Source: Flavobacteriaceae bacterium UBA3159
GTDB taxonomy: Bacteria; Bacteroidota; Bacteroidia; Flavobacteriales; Flavobacteriaceae
Direction of reading: 5' to 3'
NCBI GenBank assembly: GCA_002364535.1
Contig: DEYL01000010.1
Location: 55,601-119,600, forward strand
Length of the DNA: 64,000 nucleotides
Part shown: in pieces, positions 49,162-57,966 of the stretch
Position numbering within the stretch: the first letter of the stretch is position 1
Layout of the letters: each line of letters begins with the position of its first letter
Made by a program: the position numbers and the translations under genes
Notes under the pieces: generated by a model
Databases searched by the model: none
Told to the model about the DNA's origin: nothing
The model's input: the letters and a program-made list of their open reading frames with translations, nothing else

Positions 49162-50544
49162 ATGACTTTAATCAAATCCATTTCCGGGATCCGAGGTACC
49201 ATTGGAGGAAAAACTTCTGACAACCTCACTCCACTTGATACTGTTTTATTTACTTCAGCTTATGCCTGCTGGTTAAAGAAAAATTCAAAGGCAAAAGAAT
49301 ACAAAGTAGTGGTAGGTAGAGATGCCAGAATTTCAGGCAGTATGGTACAAGGTTTAGTCAATCAAACTTTGGTAGGCTATGGGATAGAAGTGTTGGATGT
49401 GGGGCTGTCCACCACACCCACAGTTGAGTTAGCAGTGACACAACATCAAGCTCATGGCGGTATCATTATCACCGCCAGCCACAATCCCAAGCAATGGAAT
49501 GCACTAAAACTACTCAACCAAAGGGGTGAGTTTCTAAATGCTGTCTCGGGAAAAGCAATATTAGAAATTGCCGAAAAACAAGATTTCGAATTTGCAGCAG
49601 TCGATCATTTGGGTAAAGTAACCCCGGCTAAAGGAGCAATAGATGATCACGTTCAAAAAGTTTTAGAGTTGCCCTTGGTTAATTCAAAGGATATTCGCCA
49701 AAAGAAATTTAAGGTGGTGGTAGATGCCGTAAATTCTACCGGAGGAATCGCCATACCTCTTCTTTTGGAAGCACTTGGTGTGACTACCGTTCCCATTTAT
49801 TGTGATCCTACAGGACATTTTCCTCACAATCCCGAACCTTTAAAGGAACATTTAACAGTGCTTTCTGAGAAAGTAGTAGAAGAAAAAGCAGATTTTGGAA
49901 TTGTTGTGGACCCTGATGTTGACCGACTGGCTTTTGTCGATGAAAACGGTGTGGTTTTCGGAGAAGAATACACACTGGTTGCTTGTTCTGACTATGTTTT
50001 GTCAAAAACACCGGGAAATACCGTTTCTAACCTTTCCTCAACCCGGGCACTGTCTGACATTACAATTCAAAGAGGCGGCACCTACCATTGCAGTGCTGTG
50101 GGTGAAGTGAATGTAGTTGAAAAAATGAAGAAAGTCGAGGCAGTAATAGGAGGTGAGGGAAATGGAGGTATCATTTATCCCGAATTTCATTACGGCCGAG
50201 ATGCGCTGGTGGGCATTGCATTATTTTTAAGCCTTCTAACAGAGAAAAACCAAAAAGTATCTGTAATAAGGGCTTCATATCCTGACTACGCCATGAGTAA
50301 AGCAAAAGTTTCCTTGTCAAAAGGAATGGATGTTGATGGAATTATTAAAAAAGTAGAAAAAAAATATTCCGAAAAAAAACCCACCATTATAGATGGGGTA
50401 AAAATAGCATTTGAATCCTCTTGGGTACACCTTAGAAAATCCAATACCGAACCCATAATTAGGGTTTACGCAGAAGCAAAAAGTCAAGTAGAGGCAAGTG
50501 AATTGGCACAACGCTTTGTGAAAGAGATTGAAGAAATGATTTAA
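49162..50544 (+). CDS. glmM: phosphoglucosamine mutase-type phosphohexomutase
   Basis: A 460-residue alpha-D-phosphohexomutase. The phosphoserine loop is TASHNP (S106), the Mg site DPDVDRLAF, the sugar loop GEGNGGIIYPEFHYGRD and the phosphate-binding loop RKSNTEPIIRVYAEA. It starts LIKSISGIRGTIG, as in the Bacteroidota enzymes annotated GlmM, which convert glucosamine 6-phosphate to glucosamine 1-phosphate for UDP-GlcNAc synthesis; specificity for phosphomannose or phosphoglucose cannot be excluded. ATG 49162 is chosen for this N-terminus. Its 3' end overlaps the convergent acyltransferase gene by four bases. Confidence 0.88.
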   Translation: MTLIKSISGIRGTIGGKTSDNLTPLDTVLFTSAYACWLKKNSKAKEYKVVVGRDARISGSMVQGLVNQTLVGYGIEVLDVGLSTTPTVELAVTQHQAHGGIIITASHNPKQWNALKLLNQRGEFLNAVSGKAILEIAEKQDFEFAAVDHLGKVTPAKGAIDDHVQKVLELPLVNSKDIRQKKFKVVVDAVNSTGGIAIPLLLEALGVTTVPIYCDPTGHFPHNPEPLKEHLTVLSEKVVEEKADFGIVVDPDVDRLAFVDENGVVFGEEYTLVACSDYVLSKTPGNTVSNLSSTRALSDITIQRGGTYHCSAVGEVNVVEKMKKVEAVIGGEGNGGIIYPEFHYGRDALVGIALFLSLLTEKNQKVSVIRASYPDYAMSKAKVSLSKGMDVDGIIKKVEKKYSEKKPTIIDGVKIAFESSWVHLRKSNTEPIIRVYAEAKSQVEASELAQRFVKEIEEMI

Positions 50545-51425
50545 TCCTTTGGGGCTTTGTCCATATGTTTAAAACGCTTATGGGTCCACAAATACTGAGT
50601 AGGGTCACAGTATATGTCCTGCTCTAACCATTCGGTGAAGGTATCAGTAATTCTATTTTTTTTAGTTTTTTTTGGCTGATCACTGATCAACTCAAAACTG
50701 GCCTCATAATACCCCCTTTTAACACGATTAATTTTGGCGTATACCACTCCAAAATCAAATTCTCGGGCGATCATTTCAGCCCCCAGAAAAACAGGAACCT
50801 TGACTCCCAAAAAAGGCCTCCAATAAGATTTAGGTTTGGGGCGTGGAGATTGATCACTGACAAGACCATAGACCGCTACAGTACCGCCCTCGTGAAGATT
50901 TTTAATTTCTTGAATCGCACTATAACGGGAAATTAATTTCCCTCGATGCTTTTTTCTGATTTCAATGATCAGTTCATTGAGGTATTTGTTCATGATGGGA
51001 GTGTAAATACCATATCCCTGAGAGACTGTGTGATATCCTATGGACAACATCCATTCCCAACTTGCATAATGCCCACACATAATGATGACACTTCTGTTTT
51101 CTTTCTCAAATTGCGTCAAAACATCCAGGTTTTTAAAAACCATTCGCTTTTGCATTTCCTCTGAACTCATTTTAAAGGACTTAAACGCTTCTAGTGTAAT
51201 GTCACAAAAGTGTTTGTAAAATCTTTTCTCGATCCATATAAGCTCCTCGTTACTTTTGTAGGGAAAGGCTCTCTTAAGGTTAGATCGAACTATTTTTTTT
51301 CGATAACCCAGCAGATTGTAGATCACCAATCGTAAAAAATCGGATAAAACATACAAAACACTATAAGGGATGGAGGCAATAATATAGATAAAAGGGTAGG
51401 AGAAAAGGTAAACGGCTCTTTGCAA
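50541..51425 (-). CDS. lysophospholipid/lipid A acyltransferase (LpxL/HtrB-like)
   Basis: A 294-residue inner-membrane-associated acyltransferase. An N-terminal membrane helix (YPFIYIIASIPYSVLYVL) is followed by the LPLAT motif CGHYASWEW with the H-x4-E pair, then VYGLVSDQSPRPK, WRPFLGVKVPVFLGAEMIARE and the C-terminal TQYLWTHKRFK. The match is to the lipid A late acyltransferase family. Start is TTG at 51425. Its promoter lies back-to-back with that of the rhomboid gene. Confidence 0.9.
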   Translation of the reverse strand: MQRAVYLFSYPFIYIIASIPYSVLYVLSDFLRLVIYNLLGYRKKIVRSNLKRAFPYKSNEELIWIEKRFYKHFCDITLEAFKSFKMSSEEMQKRMVFKNLDVLTQFEKENRSVIIMCGHYASWEWMLSIGYHTVSQGYGIYTPIMNKYLNELIIEIRKKHRGKLISRYSAIQEIKNLHEGGTVAVYGLVSDQSPRPKPKSYWRPFLGVKVPVFLGAEMIAREFDFGVVYAKINRVKRGYYEASFELISDQPKKTKKNRITDTFTEWLEQDIYCDPTQYLWTHKRFKHMDKAPKD

Positions 51426-51439
51426 GTCTATTTTTTTTT

Positions 51440-51447
51440 CAAAGATA
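51440..51447 (-). promoter_or_regulatory. -7 box TAnnTTTG for the lipid A acyltransferase gene
   Basis: TATCTTTG on the minus strand, 14 bases before the TTG start at 51425, one base away from the plus-strand box of the rhomboid gene. Confidence 0.5.
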
Positions 51448-51448
51448 G

Positions 51449-51456
51449 TATATTTG
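51449..51456 (+). promoter_or_regulatory. -7 box TAnnTTTG for the rhomboid gene
   Basis: TATATTTG, 20 bases before the ATG at 51477. With the minus-strand box at 51440-51447 it forms the near-palindrome CAAAGATAGTATATTTG, so the two polymerase sites overlap and cannot both be fully occupied. Confidence 0.5.
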
Positions 51457-51476
51457 TTACTGAAAAAAACCTCTTC

Positions 51477-52127
51477 ATGTCCACGCTTCCCTCGGTTGTA
51501 ACAGCCATCATAGTTTCGAATGTTATACTTTCTTTTTTAGGGTTTAAAAATCAAGATTTCTTTAATAAGTATCAATTTCAAATGTCAAAAATTAAGGCGG
51601 GAGAACAAATTCGCATGTGGAGTTCCGGCTTTCTTCATGTAGACTTCAACCACTTGTTTATCAATATGTTGTCCTTGTATTTCTTTGCCGGATATGTTGT
51701 CTACAGCTTGGGAGAAATGAAGTTTTTGGCCTTGTATCTGAGTAGTCTATATTTGGGAAATTACCTTTCGTTTCGTTATCACAATCAGCGGGATAACTAC
51801 ACAGCTGTAGGAGCCAGTGGAGCTGTTTCCGGAGTCGTATACAGTGCAGTCCTATTGTACCCGGACATGAAAATGTTATTGCTATTTTTTCCAATTCCAA
51901 TGCCGGGTTATGTAATGGCTGCACTCTATTTGATTTATACAATTTATGGGATGAGAAAACAGAAGGACAACATTGGTCATACCGCTCATTTTGGCGGAGC
52001 CATCTCGGGATTACTGGCCACAATTGCCTTTGTACCCAGTGTACTGGTTGATTCCGGGCTGACCCTAGCCATATTGGCAGTTACCCTAATAATTGCTGCT
52101 TTTTTATTTAAGCGAAAGAATTTATAA
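51477..52127 (+). CDS. rhomboid family intramembrane serine protease
   Basis: A 216-residue six-helix membrane protein. The catalytic serine is S114 in GASGAVSG and the histidine is in GHTAHFGGAISG (H171, with H168 nearby); HLFINMLSL (59-67) provides the oxyanion-side HxxxN. Rhomboids cut transmembrane segments of other proteins within the bilayer; the substrate here is unknown. ATG at 51477 is chosen over the longer frame from 51420, which would run into the promoter and the divergent acyltransferase gene. Four bases separate it from the convergent TlpA-like gene. Confidence 0.92.
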   Translation: MSTLPSVVTAIIVSNVILSFLGFKNQDFFNKYQFQMSKIKAGEQIRMWSSGFLHVDFNHLFINMLSLYFFAGYVVYSLGEMKFLALYLSSLYLGNYLSFRYHNQRDNYTAVGASGAVSGVVYSAVLLYPDMKMLLLFFPIPMPGYVMAALYLIYTIYGMRKQKDNIGHTAHFGGAISGLLATIAFVPSVLVDSGLTLAILAVTLIIAAFLFKRKNL

Positions 52128-52131
52128 AGAA

Positions 52132-53241
52132 TTAGTTGTTAAGTAACTCTTCAACTTTTTGTTCAAGGTCAGCTCCCCTTAAATTTTTAGCCAAAATCTT
52201 ACCATTTTGATCCAGAATAAAAGTAGCCGGTATCGATCTTACCTCATAGGCTTTGGCAATGGGCTCATTCCAATATTGAAGATGAGACACATGAGACCAC
52301 TGTAGACCATCGTCCTCAATAGCCTTGATCCAATTATCTTTGCTTTTATCGAGCGATACGCCTACTACATTGAGCCCTTTGGCCTTAAGTTTATTGTAAG
52401 TCCTTACCAAGTTGGGGTTTTCAACACGACAAGGCCGGCACCAAGAAGCCCAAAAGTCTACTATCGTTATCTTGCCCAAGCTTTCTTGCAGTTTTACCAA
52501 TTGGCCTGTTGGGCCAGGACCCTCAAAATCAGGGGCAATTTGTCCCACCTCGGCAGGGGGTTTAGGGGTATTGATGAGTTTATCCAATTTTTCCCCTGTT
52601 TTACTTTTTTTGATTCTGGGGGTAAAGTTATCAAACATAGGTTTGGCCTCTTCATTTGTCACTTGTTTGGTCATCACAAAACGCTCGAGGATTAAAGCAG
52701 AGACATAAGAATCTGGATTATCTTTAATAAAGCGAATCTCATAATCCTTAATTTGATTTTGAACGTCTTTGTATTGATCTTGAAGATCAACTGCCAAAAG
52801 ACTGTCTCTGGAAATATTTGCCTGTTGTAATTCCCTTCCAATGCCATTCATCGAATTCACAAAAACCTTGGTTTCGGATTTGTATTTCATAAAAGCATCG
52901 TTGGACACTGTTCCCAATGCCCTAGAACTCATCAAACTATCTTTGTACAAAGAAATACTTATGTCACCGGATTCCAGAACAAAAGGAAAGTTACCACGGA
53001 TGTTTTGAACAGAGAAAAAGTTAATATCGGGCGTCTCAACCATACCATTCATTTCAAAAGCGCCACCTTCCACAGCAATGGAATCGATTATTAAAGGTTG
53101 TTGATTGGCATCGGCAACAATGCGGTAAACCATATTACCGTCTTTTAAATCGACAGAAGCTTTAATGGTAAACTCGTTATTATTGCTGGAACAAGCCAGA
53201 AAAATTAAAGCAGAAACTAAGAAAAATATTTTTTTTATCAT
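52132..53241 (-). CDS. TlpA/ResA-like thiol-disulfide lipoprotein
   Basis: A 369-residue lipoprotein (lipid cysteine C17 in FLACS). Residues about 20-125 are a DUF4369 beta domain, then a helical linker, then a thioredoxin-fold domain with active-site C268-RP-C271 in DFWASWCRPCRVENP and a RSIPATFIL cis-proline segment. It is expected to reduce or exchange disulfides in periplasmic or cytochrome-c-type substrates. Compare the related lipoprotein at 23211-24596, which has lost the cysteines. Convergent with the rhomboid gene, divergent from the FAD-oxidase gene. Confidence 0.93.
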   Translation of the reverse strand: MIKKIFFLVSALIFLACSSNNNEFTIKASVDLKDGNMVYRIVADANQQPLIIDSIAVEGGAFEMNGMVETPDINFFSVQNIRGNFPFVLESGDISISLYKDSLMSSRALGTVSNDAFMKYKSETKVFVNSMNGIGRELQQANISRDSLLAVDLQDQYKDVQNQIKDYEIRFIKDNPDSYVSALILERFVMTKQVTNEEAKPMFDNFTPRIKKSKTGEKLDKLINTPKPPAEVGQIAPDFEGPGPTGQLVKLQESLGKITIVDFWASWCRPCRVENPNLVRTYNKLKAKGLNVVGVSLDKSKDNWIKAIEDDGLQWSHVSHLQYWNEPIAKAYEVRSIPATFILDQNGKILAKNLRGADLEQKVEELLNN

Positions 53242-53347
53242 GAAGCTAAATTATGAATTTTAAAGCTTTTATCTTCTTAATAAGCTTTCAAGTATTGACA
53301 ATGCAAATGTAAATAATAAATTATCTTTACTTGTTGAGTTTTTGTTA

Positions 53348-56236
53348 ATGTCAAAATATAATTTTAATACTCTAAAACGTATCCAGGTTAAAAACGATGT
53401 CCTCCATCGTCAATTGTACGCTACAGATGCTTCGGTGTATAAGATTTACCCTGAAGGTGTTTGTTTTCCAGAGAACAAAGAGGACATCATTGAATTGATC
53501 CATTTTGCACGTGAGAATAAAGTCCCCTTGATTCCCAGGGCAGGAGGCACCTCATTGGCGGGTCAGGTAGTGGGAGAGGGTTTGATTGTAGATGTTTCAA
53601 AACATTTCAATCAAATCATAGATTTTGATCCCAAAGCCAAAACAATTACTGTTGAACCGGGAATCGTACGGGATGACCTCAATGATTTTTTAGCCCCTCA
53701 TCAATTGTTCTTTGGCCCCAATACCTCAACGTCCAACCGATGTACTATTGGGGGGATGACTGGAAACAACTCTTCCGGAACCACCTCCATCAAATATGGG
53801 GTTACGCGAGATAAAGTAATTGCTTTGGAATGTGTTTTATATGATGGTAGTGTAGTAAACTTCAAAGATTTAGATGAAGAACAGTATCTCAAAAAAGAAA
53901 AACAACAGGATTTAGAAGGTGCTATTTATAAATTTTTTAAGCAAAAACTCTCTGAACCTTTGCATCAAGAAAACATCCGCAATGAATATCCCTTGGCATC
54001 TGTTCAACGTCGCAATTCAGGTTACGCTTTGGATACACTCCTCAATGACTTTATAGACCCCGATTTCTCAGTCCTGAACCTTTCTAAATTGTTAACTGGA
54101 AGTGAAGGTTCACTGGCATTTATTACCTCCATCACACTCTCACTGGACTCAATTCCTCCTAAAGAGGCAGTAATGGTTGCAGCTCACTTCGACAGCATCG
54201 AAAAGTGCTTAAAATCTGTAGCCCCTCTGATGAAACATCCGCTATATACTTGTGAGATGATGGATAAAACCATTTTGGATTGTACCAAAAACAATCTTTC
54301 TCAGACCAAAAACAGATTTTTCCTTAAAGGGGATCCCAAAGGCATACTGATGCTTGAACTGAGGGCTGCCAATGAAAATCAACTTCAGAAGGAATTTGAA
54401 TCGTTAATGAATACCCTTGAAAAAATCAATCTCTCCTACGATTTCTCCGTACTTAAGGGAGGGGAAATACAGTCCGCTTTAAATCTCAGAAGTTCTGGTT
54501 TAGGTCTTTTGGGAAATATTGTTGGCGATAAAAAAGCAGTTGCTTGTATCGAGGACACTGCTGTACCCGTGGATCAATTGGCAGACTACATCGCAGCATT
54601 TACCAATTTGATGAAAAAATACAATCAAAACCCGATTTACTATGCCCATGCAGGGGCAGGGGAGTTACATTTGAGACCCATTTTGAATTTGAAAAAGAAA
54701 GAGGATGTGGATCAATTCAAAGCGATTACCACTGATGTGGCCCATCTGGTCAAAAAATATAATGGATCGATGAGTGGAGAACATGGCGATGGTATTGTCC
54801 GTTCAGAATTCATTCCGCTTATGTTGGGGGAAAGCAACTATGAGTTAATCAAAGCAGTAAAGCATATTTTTGATCCTCATGCCATTTTTAATCCGGGTAA
54901 GATCATTGATTCCCTGCCCATGGATCAAAATCTCCGTTATCAACCCGACCGAATAGAACCTGAAATCGATACCTATATGGATTTTAGCGCCGATCAGGGC
55001 ATACTGAGGGCTGTCGAAAAATGTAATGGTTCGGGTGATTGCCGCAAAACCACTACAGATGCGACCATTTGTCCCAGCTATCGCGCTACCAAAGATGAAA
55101 AAGACAGTACCCGAGGGAGGGCCAATGTGCTTCGAGAAGCGTTGACCAATACCGACTCCAATAACCCCTTCGACAACCACCAGATCAAGGAGGTAATGGG
55201 TTTGTGCATCAGTTGTAAAGCCTGTGCCTCGGAATGCCCCAGCAGTGTCGATATGGCAGCTTATAAAGCAGAGTTCCTCTTTCAATATCAAAAAGACCAT
55301 CGTCCCCGTTTAAGGGATAGGATTTTTGCATATAATGGGAAAATGAATAAAATGCTCAATCCCATGAGAGGGCTGCAAAATATGGCTTTTCAAATGCCTC
55401 TTTTAGGAAGTCTTATCAAAAAAACCTTGGGCATTGCCTCCGCTCGTTCCCTCCCCAAACTTTTTGCACCCCTAGACAGGCAATTGTTCAAAAAGCAACA
55501 ACAAAAATCAAAACGTCAAGTTTACCTCTACCTCGATGAGTTTACCAACTATTTGGACGTTAAGACCGGAAGTGATGCATTTCAAATTCTAACGCGTTTG
55601 GGATATTATGTACATGTCCTTCCTTCGACGGAAAGCGGACGTGCCTACATTTCAAAAGGGTTTTTGGAACAAGCTAAAGTCTGTGCCAATCGCAATGTGG
55701 ACTTGTATAAAGACCACATCAATGCTGAAACTCCCTTATTGGGGATAGAACCTTCGGCACTTTATACCTTTAAAGATGAATATCTAAAACTGGCTACAGA
55801 CCAAAGCGCTGCCAAAAAATTGTCTGAAAATTGTTTTTTAATCGAAGAGTTTTTAGCCAATGAGATAGATAAAGGTCAGATATCCAGCGACGTTTTCACC
55901 GATCAAACCAAAAGCCTGAAGATACACGCCCATTGTTATCAAAAATCTTTGGGTAATCCGGCCGATACCTTTAAAATAATAAATTTGCCAAAAAACTACA
56001 AAGTCACCCTTTTGGCAACCGGCTGTTGTGGTATGGCCGGTTCTTTTGGATATGAGGCCGAACATTTTGAAATCAGCCAAAAAATAGGAGAGGAGCGCCT
56101 TTTTCCCGCCATCAGAAAAATGGATTCAGATACACTATTGGCTGCCAATGGAACCAGTTGCAGGCATCAAATATCTGACGGAACAGGCAGAGTGGCACTG
56201 CATCCCATTTCCATCTTAAACGAAGCATTACGTTGA
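53348..56236 (+). CDS. FAD-linked D-2-hydroxyacid dehydrogenase fused to Fe-S/CCG domain (YdiJ-like)
   Basis: A 962-residue fusion. N-terminal FAD_binding_4 (PRAGGTSLAGQVVGEG; NRCTIGGMTGNNSSGTTS), FAD-oxidase C-terminal domain (AHAGAGELHLRP; SGEHGDGIVRSEF), a ferredoxin-like cluster region (C559 onward; GLCISCKACASECPSS with C619), and a cysteine-rich CCG end (HCYQKSLGNP; TGCCGMAGSFGYE near 893). This is the architecture of E. coli YdiJ, a D-2-hydroxyglutarate dehydrogenase, and of GlcD-GlpC-type fusions, which pass electrons to the quinone pool. The true substrate is inferred. ATG at 53348 is preferred to the TTG at 53342. It leads the operon with the PhyH and methyltransferase genes. Confidence 0.9.
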   Translation: MSKYNFNTLKRIQVKNDVLHRQLYATDASVYKIYPEGVCFPENKEDIIELIHFARENKVPLIPRAGGTSLAGQVVGEGLIVDVSKHFNQIIDFDPKAKTITVEPGIVRDDLNDFLAPHQLFFGPNTSTSNRCTIGGMTGNNSSGTTSIKYGVTRDKVIALECVLYDGSVVNFKDLDEEQYLKKEKQQDLEGAIYKFFKQKLSEPLHQENIRNEYPLASVQRRNSGYALDTLLNDFIDPDFSVLNLSKLLTGSEGSLAFITSITLSLDSIPPKEAVMVAAHFDSIEKCLKSVAPLMKHPLYTCEMMDKTILDCTKNNLSQTKNRFFLKGDPKGILMLELRAANENQLQKEFESLMNTLEKINLSYDFSVLKGGEIQSALNLRSSGLGLLGNIVGDKKAVACIEDTAVPVDQLADYIAAFTNLMKKYNQNPIYYAHAGAGELHLRPILNLKKKEDVDQFKAITTDVAHLVKKYNGSMSGEHGDGIVRSEFIPLMLGESNYELIKAVKHIFDPHAIFNPGKIIDSLPMDQNLRYQPDRIEPEIDTYMDFSADQGILRAVEKCNGSGDCRKTTTDATICPSYRATKDEKDSTRGRANVLREALTNTDSNNPFDNHQIKEVMGLCISCKACASECPSSVDMAAYKAEFLFQYQKDHRPRLRDRIFAYNGKMNKMLNPMRGLQNMAFQMPLLGSLIKKTLGIASARSLPKLFAPLDRQLFKKQQQKSKRQVYLYLDEFTNYLDVKTGSDAFQILTRLGYYVHVLPSTESGRAYISKGFLEQAKVCANRNVDLYKDHINAETPLLGIEPSALYTFKDEYLKLATDQSAAKKLSENCFLIEEFLANEIDKGQISSDVFTDQTKSLKIHAHCYQKSLGNPADTFKIINLPKNYKVTLLATGCCGMAGSFGYEAEHFEISQKIGEERLFPAIRKMDSDTLLAANGTSCRHQISDGTGRVALHPISILNEALR

Positions 56237-56253
56237 ATCTAAGCCAAAAAAAA

Positions 56254-57072
56254 ATGATTCATCTTCAATTGTTAGATGAAAATTATGTATTAAGCATGGA
56301 TCAAATCGATTTTTATCGCAACAATGGTTTTATCAAATTGAAAAATATTTTCGATTCAGAAACATTATCGTATTACGGGAGATTGATTACTGAAAAAGTT
56401 GCTGAAAAAATCAAAAATGTAAGTGACCTAGATGATCGAGATACCTATGGTAAGGCTTTTTTACAAATTTTTAATCTATGGACTGAGAGCGAGGAAATAA
56501 AGAAATTTGTTTTTTCCAAACGATTGGCCAAGATTGCCACCGAATTGATGGAGGTTGATGGGGTGAAGATATATCACGATCAAGCCCTATTCAAAGAGGG
56601 GCATGGAGGGTTAACCCCTTGGCATGCCGATCAATATTACTGGCCTTTGAGCAGTGATAAAACCGTAACCGCCTGGATACCATTACAAAAAATAAACCCA
56701 GAAATGGGGCCTTTGGAGTTCAGTGCCGGGAGTCAGGCCATAAGTGAAGGAAGATCATTGGCCATTAGCGATGAAAGCGAAGAAAAAATCGAAAAAAGAC
56801 TCGGAGTTTCTGACTTTATAAAGGTTTCCGAACCTTTTGAATTAGGTGAGGTTAGTTTTCATTCGGGTTGGATTTTTCACCGGGCAGGCCCAAATATCAC
56901 TAATGAAACCAGAAAAGTAATGACTGTCATTTACATGGATACAGATATGCGGTTGGAATCACCTTCTAACGATGGACAAGTCAATGATTGGAATACTTGG
57001 TGTCCCGGTGCCAAAATAGGAGCAGTGATCGACACCCACCTGAATCCCATCCTTTATAAAAAAAACGTATAA
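56254..57072 (+). CDS. phytanoyl-CoA dioxygenase (PhyH) family oxygenase
   Basis: A 272-residue Fe(II)/2-oxoglutarate-dependent oxygenase. Iron ligands are H124 and D126 in TPWHADQYYW and a distal His in FHSGWIFHRAGPN (H209, or H203); R220 would bind 2-oxoglutarate. It begins DQIDFYRNNGFIKLKNIF, the typical PhyH start. The substrate is a small hydroxylatable molecule that cannot be named. The ATG at 56254 follows the FAD-oxidase stop by 17 bases; a TTG at 56233 would overlap it. Confidence 0.88.
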   Translation: MIHLQLLDENYVLSMDQIDFYRNNGFIKLKNIFDSETLSYYGRLITEKVAEKIKNVSDLDDRDTYGKAFLQIFNLWTESEEIKKFVFSKRLAKIATELMEVDGVKIYHDQALFKEGHGGLTPWHADQYYWPLSSDKTVTAWIPLQKINPEMGPLEFSAGSQAISEGRSLAISDESEEKIEKRLGVSDFIKVSEPFELGEVSFHSGWIFHRAGPNITNETRKVMTVIYMDTDMRLESPSNDGQVNDWNTWCPGAKIGAVIDTHLNPILYKKNV

Positions 57073-57073
57073 A

Positions 57074-57901
57074 ATGCTTACTTCTAAACTTTTAAAAGCT
57101 AAACACTTTATTGTTGGTAAAATATTGAAAGACAGTAATATACAGCGATTGAATCAACTTGGAATAGAGGGAAAGTACATCGCGCAAGCTTTTTTAAAAA
57201 CATCCAAAGGTGAATACATACCCGATGAAAAACAACTGTTTGAAACGCTGAATCAATTCAGATCAGAATTGTATGCCGACCACCGCAAGATCAGTTTTGA
57301 AGAAATTGGGTCCTCTGCAGAAATGACCGTAGCCGAAATAGCCCGTCGCGCTGCATCTCCGGAAATTTGGGTACAGTTTTTTTATCAGCTATCCAAGACG
57401 AATATTGTAAATAATATTTTGGAGATCGGAACCAATCTAGGGGTTTCGGGTCAGTACTTTATCAAAGGATTGGAGGGTAAGAAAAATACAAAATTCATAA
57501 CCCTAGAAGGGGTAAAAGGACTTTGTGAAATTGCTTCATCCCGATTTGATAAACTTTCGAGTCAGGATCGCTTTGAGGTGATACACGGATTGTACGATAA
57601 AACATTGCCAGAGGTAGTAAAAAGTAAGACACGCTTTGATTTGGTCTTTATCGATGGAAATCATCAGTATGAAGCAACGTTAAACTATTTTGAAATGCTA
57701 AAAGACAATCTTGCGGACAAGGCCATGGTTATTTTCGATGACATTCACTGGAGTGAGGGGATGAGAGGGGCATGGCGAGAGATATGTGAGCAGAAAGGCA
57801 TTGTCTTTTCAATCAATTTCTTCAAATTGGGTATGGTGGTGTTTGATCCAAAAAAATCGGATACTAGTTCTCATCACCATCAATTATTTCTGTCTGTCTA
57901 G
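57074..57901 (+). CDS. class I SAM-dependent methyltransferase
   Basis: A 275-residue protein. SAM binding is in NILEIGTNLGVSGQYF, followed by FITLEGVKG, RFEVIHGLYDKTLPE and RFDLVFIDGNHQYEATLNY, like the catechol-O-methyltransferase-type (Methyltransf_24) enzymes; DDIHWSEGMRGAW is the probable metal-dependent acceptor region. The first 100 residues form an extra helical cap. It starts one base after the PhyH stop, so translation is coupled. Acceptor substrate unknown; ends HHHQLFLSV. Confidence 0.85.
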   Translation: MLTSKLLKAKHFIVGKILKDSNIQRLNQLGIEGKYIAQAFLKTSKGEYIPDEKQLFETLNQFRSELYADHRKISFEEIGSSAEMTVAEIARRAASPEIWVQFFYQLSKTNIVNNILEIGTNLGVSGQYFIKGLEGKKNTKFITLEGVKGLCEIASSRFDKLSSQDRFEVIHGLYDKTLPEVVKSKTRFDLVFIDGNHQYEATLNYFEMLKDNLADKAMVIFDDIHWSEGMRGAWREICEQKGIVFSINFFKLGMVVFDPKKSDTSSHHHQLFLSV

Positions 57902-57944
57902 GGGATAGGGTCTTTTGGCTCAAGCTTAATCAAAACTTTCCCAT

Positions 57945-57952
57945 TATATTTG
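57945..57952 (+). promoter_or_regulatory. -7 box TAnnTTTG for aroC
   Basis: TATATTTG, 14 bases before the aroC ATG at 57967; a TTTG at 57914-57917 is too far upstream for a normal -33 element. Confidence 0.45.
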
Positions 57953-57966
57953 CATTTTAAAAACAC

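Noticed and set aside
53280..53347. Promoter for the FAD-oxidase operon (TATCTTTA)
   Set aside because: The final base deviates from TAnnTTTG and the TTGAC further upstream is badly spaced; not enough to list.
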